Of a stretch of 28,227 bases of DNA, positions 17,348 to 23,446 are shown piece by piece (position 1 is the stretch's first letter; each line of letters starts with the position of its first letter). Both the position numbers and the translations under genes were made by a program. The notes under the pieces are model-generated. The model had not been told where the DNA came from and ran no database searches. It saw only the letters and a list, made by a program, of their open reading frames with translations. The stretch is from a virus, in the IMG/VR virus record IMGVR_UViG_3300017752_000110, positions 1 through 28,227 of that record; one strand, 5' to 3'.

Positions 17348-18859
17348 TTAATTTGTATCTGAAATATATTTAGTATTTTGTTTTTTAATTTCATTTTGTA
17401 TATATTCCATGTTATCGATTCCTCTTATATAATGTAATGTAATCTGTTCATTCCATGCTGGGAATCTCTTCTTCAGTTCTTCTAAATGTAATTTTTTGGT
17501 GTAATTCCAGCCTCTGATGAAGCAGCAAGCATTTAAACCAATGAAGTGTTTCATTTGAACTCCTTGTTTGAATGCGTATTGAGAAACATTTGTATCAGAA
17601 TGTTTGGCTTTTGGGAGTATTTCACAGTGCTCAAATTTTTCCAGAACTTTTTTATTCATCAAATATCCTGCGCCTCCATGCGCCCACGATCTTCCTGCTT
17701 TATCCAAAGGCTCAGAGTATATTTTGTCTTCATTGAAATTATCTTTTATGATACATGATTTTAGTTTTACTTCATTGACATATGTATCATTGTCTACAAA
17801 GAAATAGTAATCATAATTTTTATATCTATCATCATTAATTAACACCTTGAACACCCTCGCATTTTTTTCTACGCAAGATTTATAATCTGAATTATCAGAT
17901 ACCTTTACTATATTCTTTGATACATCTTCATGGTCGGAATAATACATATGATCTATCCTTGAGCCCCATGTTTTTTCTATGGCTTCATATTGTTCTGGTT
18001 GTTTTTCTGTGTGTAATATACAACATAGTATTTTATCTTTAGCATATAATGTATCAGACTTATAATGATTATAATATGCTTCATTTTTATCACAATCATA
18101 TGTAGTAACTTCATGGTATCGATACCATGTACAGCCTTTATGATTAGACCATGCAATGTCACCTGGTGAATACCATCGGTTCGGAGCCGCACCAATTTTC
18201 AATGGAAATAATAGTGATGTTTTGCAGAATGTTTTTTTCGCACAATATTCAAACTTTCTTGCTTGTTGTGTGTGATCATTGGGATGTTTCGTAAATGATT
18301 CTCTGTATATTCTTTTCTGAAACGCCTCTGCCAAGGCGATATTATCATAATCCCCTTTTGTACCTATATAATTTATAAAATCTTTTAAGTTGGAATGATT
18401 ACCTAAATTAATATATTCATCAATGTCTAACATTGCTAACCAATCACTATCTCTTCCTTGTTGGATGTGGTGTAACATTGCCTTCCATTGTGATTCAGGG
18501 TATTTAGATAAGTGATGCACATTATATTCAAATGGAATAAATGTAACATTTGGATACTTATCATTTATTCTATTTAAGATACAATCAATTTCTTCTTCTG
18601 TCCATTCAAGAAAATGATCTATATGAGGTTTCAAGTCCCATCCTTTAGATATTTCACCAGAACATCCTTTATCGCCGAATACCTTTTCTGCAATGGGCCC
18701 TACTTTGTTAGAATATTGTGTAGGCTCAGAAGCTAGATTGAACCCATTATTATAAAAATAGATATGGTCTACGCCCAAATTAAGATTATGTTTTATCCAA
18801 TCTTCTATATAATAAAAATCTAGTCTAGGAGCAAAAAGTGTTACTAAATGTATCTTCAT
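17348..18859 (-). CDS. two-domain glycosyltransferase: GT92-like plus Fringe/GT31-like
   Basis: A 503-residue fusion. The N-terminal half (1-270) looks like a GT92/DUF23-type GT-A domain: it opens MKIHLVTLFAPRLDFYYIED, then HIYFYNNG at 32-39 and WLAMLDIDEYI at 140-150, where D145-D147 is the DxD. The C-terminal half (about 275-503) resembles Fringe and core-1 beta-1,3-galactosyltransferases (GT31): KILCCILHTEKQPEQYEAIE leads to KTWGSR, YYFFVDNDTYV at 351-361 carries the DxD-equivalent D356-D358, and WAHGGAGYLMNKKVL at 392-406 matches the GGAGY block, followed by SDTNVSQYAFKQGV as the acidic and glycine motif. The ATG overlaps the stop of the 52-residue gene (ATGA). Both active sites look intact, so it could add two sugars in series. 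Donors and acceptors are unknown. Confidence 0.8.
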   Translation of the reverse strand: MKIHLVTLFAPRLDFYYIEDWIKHNLNLGVDHIYFYNNGFNLASEPTQYSNKVGPIAEKVFGDKGCSGEISKGWDLKPHIDHFLEWTEEEIDCILNRINDKYPNVTFIPFEYNVHHLSKYPESQWKAMLHHIQQGRDSDWLAMLDIDEYINLGNHSNLKDFINYIGTKGDYDNIALAEAFQKRIYRESFTKHPNDHTQQARKFEYCAKKTFCKTSLLFPLKIGAAPNRWYSPGDIAWSNHKGCTWYRYHEVTTYDCDKNEAYYNHYKSDTLYAKDKILCCILHTEKQPEQYEAIEKTWGSRIDHMYYSDHEDVSKNIVKVSDNSDYKSCVEKNARVFKVLINDDRYKNYDYYFFVDNDTYVNEVKLKSCIIKDNFNEDKIYSEPLDKAGRSWAHGGAGYLMNKKVLEKFEHCEILPKAKHSDTNVSQYAFKQGVQMKHFIGLNACCFIRGWNYTKKLHLEELKKRFPAWNEQITLHYIRGIDNMEYIQNEIKKQNTKYISDTN

Positions 18860-19014
18860 TCTTCGTCTTCATACATTATGAGCATATATAACTGCTCTGG
18901 TGTTTCTCTAAGAACTAACATCATCGTATGATATATCGATAGACTTAATGATACTACTAGTACACCTGGTAATGCTACAAGTACAAATATATATGCTAAG
19001 ATTTTTTTCATCAT
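18856..19014 (-). CDS. 52-residue single-pass membrane peptide
   Basis: A short open frame with two adjacent ATG codons (19014 and 19011), too short for usual ORF filters. Residues 3-30 are strongly hydrophobic (KKILAYIFVLVALPGVLVVS and onward), so the product is a membrane peptide or has an uncleaved signal anchor; the C-terminus is acidic (EDEE). Its TGA overlaps the ATG of the two-domain glycosyltransferase, which argues for translational coupling. A CATAAATA late-promoter match lies 16 bases upstream. It could anchor a glycosyltransferase complex at the membrane, but that is a guess from position. An unrelated superinfection or lysis role is possible. Confidence 0.66.
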   Translation of the reverse strand: MMKKILAYIFVLVALPGVLVVSLSLSIYHTMMLVLRETPEQLYMLIMYEDEE

Positions 19015-19030
19015 TAATATTATCTCATTT

Positions 19031-19038
19031 TATTTATG
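19031..19038 (-). promoter_or_regulatory. late-promoter-like CATAAATA
   Basis: NATAAATA match on the minus strand in the 29-bp gap before the 52-residue gene, 16 bases ahead of its first ATG. It would give an internal late start for the downstream half of the glycan island. Confidence 0.5.
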
Positions 19039-19043
19039 TATTG

Positions 19044-19862
19044 TCAATCATATCTTTGTTTTAGATGATCCCAAGCATCACCATTTTCTATCTCATATGG
19101 AAGCCATTGTGCGTATGCTGTATTATTGCACCATTGTGTCCTATCAGGTGTTGGTGGATTATTGAGTTGAGAGAGGTCTTTCATAGCCAGATCCCATACC
19201 ATAGAACCATTATCAAAGTTCACAACAGGTGTTCCAGCTAAAGTAGCATCGACACCACTATTACTATTGATCGTGACAACAACTTTTGCTTTGGCACATG
19301 CTTCGGCAATTGGAATATTGGAATCTGCTATTCCATCTTTTTCAAAAACACCCCATGTCATCCGGCGGTGTGGATGATCTCTGACATAGACAGGAAGATC
19401 TGTATTGGCTTTGATGTCATTAATTATTTTCTGATAATTAACATCCAAGTGATTGATTGAATTATCGCCTTTAATTTGTGTGGTTAATAAGATGTGATCT
19501 CCATCTGTATTCCATTCTTTCAGTCTGCCATCATTGAAGTGTTTCTTCCATCTATCATCTGGCATATTCTTATTATAGAATTCTCCTTTACCATTAAGTC
19601 CATTATAACCTAAGGATATCCATTCAAATCTATCTTCAAGATATGAGCGTTCCATAAGAAGAAAGTCTTTTTTCAATCCGGGTCTTACTATTCTGGCGCC
19701 TCTCATACCCCAAACCAATACTAAATCAGATTCATTATCCCCCTTAAATCCAATTTCAAGATTGGCATTTATATTATGTCTTTTTAAACCACTTACGAAT
19801 TTTTTGGCAGTATCTATTTGATGTGTCTGTCTTGAAGACATTGCGTAACATGATATTTTCAT
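19044..19862 (-). CDS. putative capsule KpsC/KpsS-like glycosyltransferase
   Basis: A 272-residue protein. The C-terminal part (about 150-225) has the layout of the nucleotide-binding half of GT-B capsule transferases: LPVYVRDHPHRRM at about 155-168, then VVVTINSNSGVDATLAGTPV at about 194-213 followed by NFDNGSMVWDL. This SxSGxxATLxGTPVV pattern is typical of KpsC/KpsS and related polysaccharide proteins. The N-terminal half contains ESDLVLVWGMRGARIVRPGL, a plausible Rossmann edge. It is shorter than two-domain Kps proteins. Its ATG overlaps the stop of the GT61-like gene (ATGA), so the two are coupled. A transferase or polysaccharide-processing role is likely; specific activity is not established. 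Confidence 0.6.
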   Translation of the reverse strand: MKISCYAMSSRQTHQIDTAKKFVSGLKRHNINANLEIGFKGDNESDLVLVWGMRGARIVRPGLKKDFLLMERSYLEDRFEWISLGYNGLNGKGEFYNKNMPDDRWKKHFNDGRLKEWNTDGDHILLTTQIKGDNSINHLDVNYQKIINDIKANTDLPVYVRDHPHRRMTWGVFEKDGIADSNIPIAEACAKAKVVVTINSNSGVDATLAGTPVVNFDNGSMVWDLAMKDLSQLNNPPTPDRTQWCNNTAYAQWLPYEIENGDAWDHLKQRYD

Positions 19863-20863
19863 AGTAAGTATAATTTCTTTTTGAATTTCTCGATATCCAC
19901 ATTACATTTGGTCCCGCTGGGGTTGTCATTTAATGCTGTCTTTTTTATTACAGTGTGATATTTAATATCTAAACATGCAGCAAGATGAGTGAAGAAGCTT
20001 CCTGTTATCCATTCGCCGCCCGCGCGCGGGGCTTCTGCTAAGAATTCTATAAGTATCGTATCTTTTTTACATGCTATTAAATTTGTGAAGCCTGCTCCAT
20101 GGCATCCTATTACTATCTTCGCAGAATTAAATTTTTTAAGTTGAGCATCAATAGAGCCCAAATCTTTTGAATCATCATGGTATATTAATTTCAGATTGTT
20201 TTCTTTGCAGTATTTTTTACAGATATCATCCACATCGTCCCAGTTTTGTAGCAGTCTGCAAAAATTCCTTTTTAACAATAATAAAGAATCTTGTTTTGTT
20301 TCGGAAAGATTTAGATTATTGATTATCCTATTACGCACTGATGCGATTTCTTCTTTACTATATAGATCGATACGAGACATATTTCCCATAGTTTTTCCAA
20401 CAGGTAGTAAATGTTTGCATGATATAGTGGAACCATTTTGTAAGAAGATTATATTATCATCTTGAATTTTTGGATATAGTATCTTTATCCACTGTTTAAC
20501 AAAACCGTTAATTTTGGAATCCATTACTAATATTTTACTTTGATTTACCGTGCCTCGGTATTCCGCGGAACCAGATGTCTTCTCTTCTAGTATATTTTGA
20601 ACATAAAAATTCCAAACATAATCTGTGGGGAAATGATAAACATGATCAGAATGCGGACCGATCATCGCCACAGCATTGATAGTGTATGAATTGTGGTCGG
20701 CAAGCGCCGGCATCCTTTCGCGCAGAGGTACTAACTTTTCGCTTTCTTTTTCGAATGGCCATAATTTAACCCATTCTGTATTATAGATAAAGTGTATATT
20801 ACCATCTATAATTTTAAGTGTAGTGTGCAAAACGCGGCGAGGGTGTTGATTAATTGTGATCAT
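19859..20863 (-). CDS. GT61-like glycosyltransferase (DUF563 type)
   Basis: A 334-residue protein whose C-terminal part contains AKIVIGCHGAGFTNLIACKK near residues 249-268, followed by DTILIEF, the signature of GT61/DUF563 transferases (HGAGLTNxxFxxxxxxVIE). LLLLKRN near 197-203 fits the conserved xxRxxxRR-type strand before the donor domain. The N-terminal half carries PHSDHVYHFPTDYVWNFYV near 70-88, similar to the H-x-x-x-D part of the family. GT61 contains plant xylosyltransferases, animal EOGT and some bacterial proteins, all inverting. It is the first transferase of the island, 14 bases downstream of the ParB-like gene, and its stop overlaps the next start. Donor sugar unknown. Confidence 0.75.
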   Translation of the reverse strand: MITINQHPRRVLHTTLKIIDGNIHFIYNTEWVKLWPFEKESEKLVPLRERMPALADHNSYTINAVAMIGPHSDHVYHFPTDYVWNFYVQNILEEKTSGSAEYRGTVNQSKILVMDSKINGFVKQWIKILYPKIQDDNIIFLQNGSTISCKHLLPVGKTMGNMSRIDLYSKEEIASVRNRIINNLNLSETKQDSLLLLKRNFCRLLQNWDDVDDICKKYCKENNLKLIYHDDSKDLGSIDAQLKKFNSAKIVIGCHGAGFTNLIACKKDTILIEFLAEAPRAGGEWITGSFFTHLAACLDIKYHTVIKKTALNDNPSGTKCNVDIEKFKKKLYLL

Positions 20864-20877
20864 ATAAGTAAGAGTAA

Positions 20878-21315
20878 TTAATAATATTTTCCTTGGTATG
20901 GTTGGCGATGAAGTTTTTGCATTCTTCGGGCACTGTCAAAATCTGCATTACGGATTATAATACAATCAACGTATTCATATCCCAATTCATTAGCAATATG
21001 CCATCTATTTGAACCACCCCAAACAGTATATTGTCTAACAGTTAAATCATCTTTATCTTTATCAAAGGGCAATTCACATAAACTATCCTTATACTTTTTC
21101 TTTTGCCTAACCAAATCATTTCGAGTTGCATCGACAACTATTAGAGGAAAATGTAGACCATTCTCTTTTATGTCTTGTTTGATTGGTTCATAGAAATCTT
21201 TACTTCTAAGAGTTTTGGCGATTGGAACCGAGGCCCACAGATCAGAAACTCTCAATTCTATCACTTTTATTTTATTCCATTCTAAATTATGAAATCTCGA
21301 TTTAAGTGTTTTCAT
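20878..21315 (-). CDS. ParB-like N-terminal domain protein
   Basis: A 145-residue protein with the fold signature of the ParB/sulfiredoxin-like domain: KVIELRVSDLW near 17-27, then FYEPIKQDIKENGLHFPLIV near 41-60 (the I-x-x-S/D-I-x-x-x-G-x-x-x-P-I-x-V pattern) and VWGGSNRWHIANELGYEYVD near 98-117, equivalent to the GxxRxxAaxxLG box. No helix-turn-helix is visible beyond it, so it is a lone catalytic-type domain such as is frequent in T4-like phages, where such proteins may act as CTP- or ATP-binding enzymes or nucleases. A perfect TATAAATA lies seven bases before the ATG. It heads the glycan island, but a regulatory link is not shown. Confidence 0.72.
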   Translation of the reverse strand: MKTLKSRFHNLEWNKIKVIELRVSDLWASVPIAKTLRSKDFYEPIKQDIKENGLHFPLIVVDATRNDLVRQKKKYKDSLCELPFDKDKDDLTVRQYTVWGGSNRWHIANELGYEYVDCIIIRNADFDSARRMQKLHRQPYQGKYY

Positions 21316-21322
21316 CTGTTTT

Positions 21323-21330
21323 TATTTATA
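21323..21330 (-). promoter_or_regulatory. late promoter TATAAATA for ParB-like gene and glycan island
   Basis: Exact octamer on the minus strand, seven bases before the ATG at 21315. It shares two bases with the plus-strand octamer, and together they make the 14-bp palindrome TATTTATATAAATA. Confidence 0.75.
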
Positions 21331-21336
21331 TAAATA
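21329..21336 (+). promoter_or_regulatory. late promoter TATAAATA for the 21345 gene
   Basis: Exact octamer on the plus strand, eight bases before the ATG at 21345, overlapping the opposite promoter by two bases. Confidence 0.75.
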
Positions 21337-21344
21337 TATTCTAT

Positions 21345-22028
21345 ATGATAACTTTACCAATTATTCGCCCAGGGCCGTTTATTAATCATTCAATAGACCC
21401 CAATAATTCTGCTAATATTCCTGTATTTGTTGAGGAGCCTGCTGGCGGTAAGGCGTTTAATTACATCGATCCTGTGAATGGAGCATGTGATGAATCTGAA
21501 CATTGGAAGTGGAGATATTATCTAAAACAAGAAACATATAATTTTGATTATGCCTCGCGCCAACAGCCTGCAGCTGAAGCATACCATACCTTTAAAAATA
21601 GAGAAGCAACAAATATTACTGCAGTAGAAACCAAAAAACTTACAGACAAGGATTCGGTTTTGTTTGATGCAGGATGGTCATATACTGCAACCCAAGACTT
21701 TGAATGGGAATTAATATATAGATGTAAAAATGGCGGTACCAGTGCACTTCATGGTTGCTATGCAAAATATCAATATCCAGCTGAGGCTGGAGCTGAAGAT
21801 ACATATGTAAAAAATGGATATGTGAAAGATGGATATGTAACTATTCTTGATCCAGATAATGGCGAGATCAATGAAATCAATAGGAGAGTGTTGATCACAT
21901 TACCCAAAACAGTTTTTCCGAAAAGAGTAAGTTTAATGACTTTTGCAAATGTAGGAGAAGATATTGGAGAAGGAGCAGAGATTGAATTCGAATGGAGATT
22001 TGGCCCTGTTGGTTCTTTTAATCCATAA
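21345..22028 (+). CDS. isolated late gene, probable virion or accessory protein
   Basis: A 227-residue protein of unknown family. It is rich in aromatic residues and looks beta-structured (WKWRYYLKQETYNFDYASRQ near 50-69; EIEFEWRFGPVGSFNP at the end). A short internal repeat, VKNGYVKDGYV, is near residues 159-169. No signal peptide or membrane segment is visible. It is the only plus-strand gene among about 11 kb of minus-strand genes, has its own late promoter, and converges on the 22737 gene with an 11-bp overlap of the coding ends. The ATG at 21345 is preferred over an upstream GTG at 21306, which would cross the promoter. The late promoter and composition make a virion protein plausible; no direct match is recognised. 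Confidence 0.68.
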   Translation: MITLPIIRPGPFINHSIDPNNSANIPVFVEEPAGGKAFNYIDPVNGACDESEHWKWRYYLKQETYNFDYASRQQPAAEAYHTFKNREATNITAVETKKLTDKDSVLFDAGWSYTATQDFEWELIYRCKNGGTSALHGCYAKYQYPAEAGAEDTYVKNGYVKDGYVTILDPDNGEINEINRRVLITLPKTVFPKRVSLMTFANVGEDIGEGAEIEFEWRFGPVGSFNP

Positions 22029-22737
22029 TATTTCTTGTCACTTTGCTATCCGAGAATTCATTTCTCCAACCATATAAAACATATTTTTGTAGAGCAAACT
22101 TTTTCATTATCAAAACTCTTCTTCTTAAAGATTTTGTGTATATGGATTTTCTGCCCGCTCTTGGTGCATCACCTAAACACATTGTATCTTTATGTGTATT
22201 GAATGAATATATATCATCGGCAGAAAAACTTTTTGAATTGTAACTGAGTTCTATACAGATTGCCTCTTCTTTAGTGAAAGGTCTATCATACTGTAAACCA
22301 TATTCCTTTACGTGTTTATTCCCAATTATTCTTATATTGGAATTTGCAGGTTTATACTGAATGATCTTATCTTTGAATTTTTTATCAAAGAAAGCGCTTA
22401 TAATTTCGTAAAAATTATGTTCTACTATCACAGTATCGTGAAGCATGAGATATTGTTCATCTCTTATCAATTCATGCTCATTATATATGTTAAGAATATT
22501 ATATGAACCCATTTCATAAGAGTTGAATTCATTTCCAACATGAACAACTTCTGCTTCTATATCAGTATCAAGAATCTCATTTAGTGGTACTAATCTTGGT
22601 TCTGATTTCACAATATCATTATCCACTACAATGATGTTCTTCCATAATTCTCTTTTTAAGTCAGAGTCTTTTACTGACTCAAAGAACATGAGAAGAGGTT
22701 TTCTATAAGAAATATGAGTATTGACTACAAATTTCAT
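22018..22737 (-). CDS. unrecognised protein, possibly glycosyltransferase-like
   Basis: A 239-residue protein starting MKFVVNTHISYRKPLLMFFE. The N-terminal third (VVNTHISYRKPLLMFFESV, then NIIVVDND at 34-41) has the look of the first strands of a nucleotide-sugar GT-A domain, and QYLMLHDTVIVEHNFYEI at about 95-112 could occupy the DxD region, with H-D in place of D-x-D. The C-terminal 50 residues are basic. I do not recognise a defined family, so the transferase idea stays weak. It ends inside the convergent 21345 gene with an 11-bp overlap, and starts just downstream of the tRNA-like element. There is no clear promoter of its own, so it may be transcribed from the tRNA side. Confidence 0.6.
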   Translation of the reverse strand: MKFVVNTHISYRKPLLMFFESVKDSDLKRELWKNIIVVDNDIVKSEPRLVPLNEILDTDIEAEVVHVGNEFNSYEMGSYNILNIYNEHELIRDEQYLMLHDTVIVEHNFYEIISAFFDKKFKDKIIQYKPANSNIRIIGNKHVKEYGLQYDRPFTKEEAICIELSYNSKSFSADDIYSFNTHKDTMCLGDAPRAGRKSIYTKSLRRRVLIMKKFALQKYVLYGWRNEFSDSKVTRNIMD

Positions 22738-22744
22738 TTAGAAA

Positions 22745-22811
22745 TGGTGGAGGTGGCTGGAGTTGAACCAGCGTGCTACTCGCTAGGAGCAGTCGATTCC
22801 TCTTCACCCCC
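22745..22811 (-). other. tRNA-like element with intact 3' half, no D arm
   Basis: The minus strand shows a perfect T arm (GCTGG, loop TTCAACT, CCAGC at 22772-22756), a 3' acceptor strand CACCTCC, discriminator A and encoded CCA (22748-22745). A matching 5' acceptor GGGGGTG lies at 22811-22805 (seven pairs, one G-T). Only about 35 bases separate it from the T arm, so no normal D arm fits, and the anticodon arm is ambiguous. The 5' part overlaps the last codons and TAG of the 71-residue gene. It may be a tRNA remnant or a processed tRNA-like 3' end. Confidence 0.6.
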
Positions 22812-22991
22812 GTTAGATTCTTTCATCAATTCTTTTATCTTGGCAACAACTTCGTCGTGTGACCATTTTGCATCGGTATCACCTAGAGCATGTCGCATCT
22901 CCATAATAGAATAGATAGCCCTTGTATATCTTTGAGTGGCTTCAGCTAATTCTGCTTGAAGTGTTTTTTTAGTTTTATTTCTTTCTTTCAT
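22776..22991 (-). CDS. small helical protein (71 aa) in the tRNA cluster
   Basis: The ATG at 22991 gives MKERNKTKKTLQAELAEATQ and a mostly helical protein with a likely coiled coil (about 5-30) and an acidic end (GGEEESTAPSE). The frame is open upstream, but that would extend into tRNA-Arg, so this start is chosen. It begins 22 bases after the tRNA-Arg 3' end and its last codons form the 5' part of the tRNA-like element. No family is recognised. Codon use is normal for the phage. That it is a real gene is likely but not certain; the start lacks a clear ribosome binding site. Confidence 0.55.
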   Translation of the reverse strand: MKERNKTKKTLQAELAEATQRYTRAIYSIMEMRHALGDTDAKWSHDEVVAKIKELMKESNGGEEESTAPSE

Positions 22992-23013
22992 TATATTATA
23001 TAGGGATTTAAAA

Positions 23014-23090
23014 TGGTACTCCGAGCAGGACTCGAACCTGCGGCCCACGGTTTAGAAAACCGTTGCTCTATCCATCTGAGCTATCGGAGC
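23014..23090 (-). tRNA. tRNA-Arg (anticodon TCT)
   Basis: Full cloverleaf: acceptor GCTCCGA / TCGGAGT, D arm GCTC/GAGC, anticodon arm ACGGT-TTTCTAA-ACCGT, T arm GCAGG-TTCGAGT-CCTGC, encoded CCA. It reads AGA, the arginine codon that dominates the phage genes in this window. Confidence 0.96.
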
Positions 23091-23095
23091 ATATT

Positions 23096-23170
<75 letters not shown>

Positions 23171-23195
23171 ATAAAATTAATAAAACCAAATCTAA

Positions 23196-23278
23196 CAGGC
23201 TCTTCCCATCCTGCGGTGGGTCTTCTCTTGTGAAATTGATAAGAGGGTTTGAGCTGTCTCCGCAGGAGTCCGAAGACT
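23196..23278 (-). ncRNA. candidate pseudoknotted structured RNA within the tRNA cluster
   Basis: The gap between tRNA-Glu and tRNA-Asn has several pairings on the minus strand. First, a hairpin AGTC-TTCG-GACT (23278-23267) with the extra-stable cUUCGg loop. Next, a seven-pair stem CCTGCGG (23266-23260) with CCGCAGG (23216-23210), enclosing a hairpin CTCTT/AAGAG (23245-23225). Finally, CAGCTC (23256-23251) inside that stem can pair with GAGC-C-TG (23202-23196) outside it, and CCC can pair with GGG, which makes a pseudoknot. No open frame covers it. T4 also carries non-tRNA stable RNAs in its tRNA cluster. I recognise no known RNA family. Confidence 0.5.
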
Positions 23279-23317
23279 TTATTCCTTTGGCATAGTATTT
23301 GATTTTAAGTGCAGAAA

Positions 23318-23395
23318 TGGCACCCCTACGCGGATTCGAACCGCGGTTGCCTGGATGAAAACCAGATGTCCTAGACCTGGCTAGACGATAGGGGC
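23318..23395 (-). tRNA. tRNA-Glu (anticodon TTC)
   Basis: Full cloverleaf: acceptor GCCCCTA / TAGGGGT, anticodon arm TCTGG-TTTTCAT-CCAGG, T arm CGCGG-TTCGAAT-CCGCG, discriminator G and encoded CCA. It is the first tRNA after the glf gene on this strand. Confidence 0.94.
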
Positions 23396-23446
23396 ATGAA
23401 TTATTTGTTATTATGTACTATATAATAATCTAGATATCTAATAATG

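Noticed and set aside
21306-21344. GTG start for the 21345 gene
   Set aside because: The added residues would be read through the divergent promoter palindrome.
22714-22914. Plus-strand frame across the tRNA-like element
   Set aside because: Antisense to the tRNA-like element and the 71-residue gene; typical shadow frame.
23267-23280. Hairpin AGTC-CGAA-GACT with T run as a plus-strand terminator
   Set aside because: Only four pairs and no plus-strand gene upstream; the same bases make a stronger cUUCGg hairpin on the tRNA strand.
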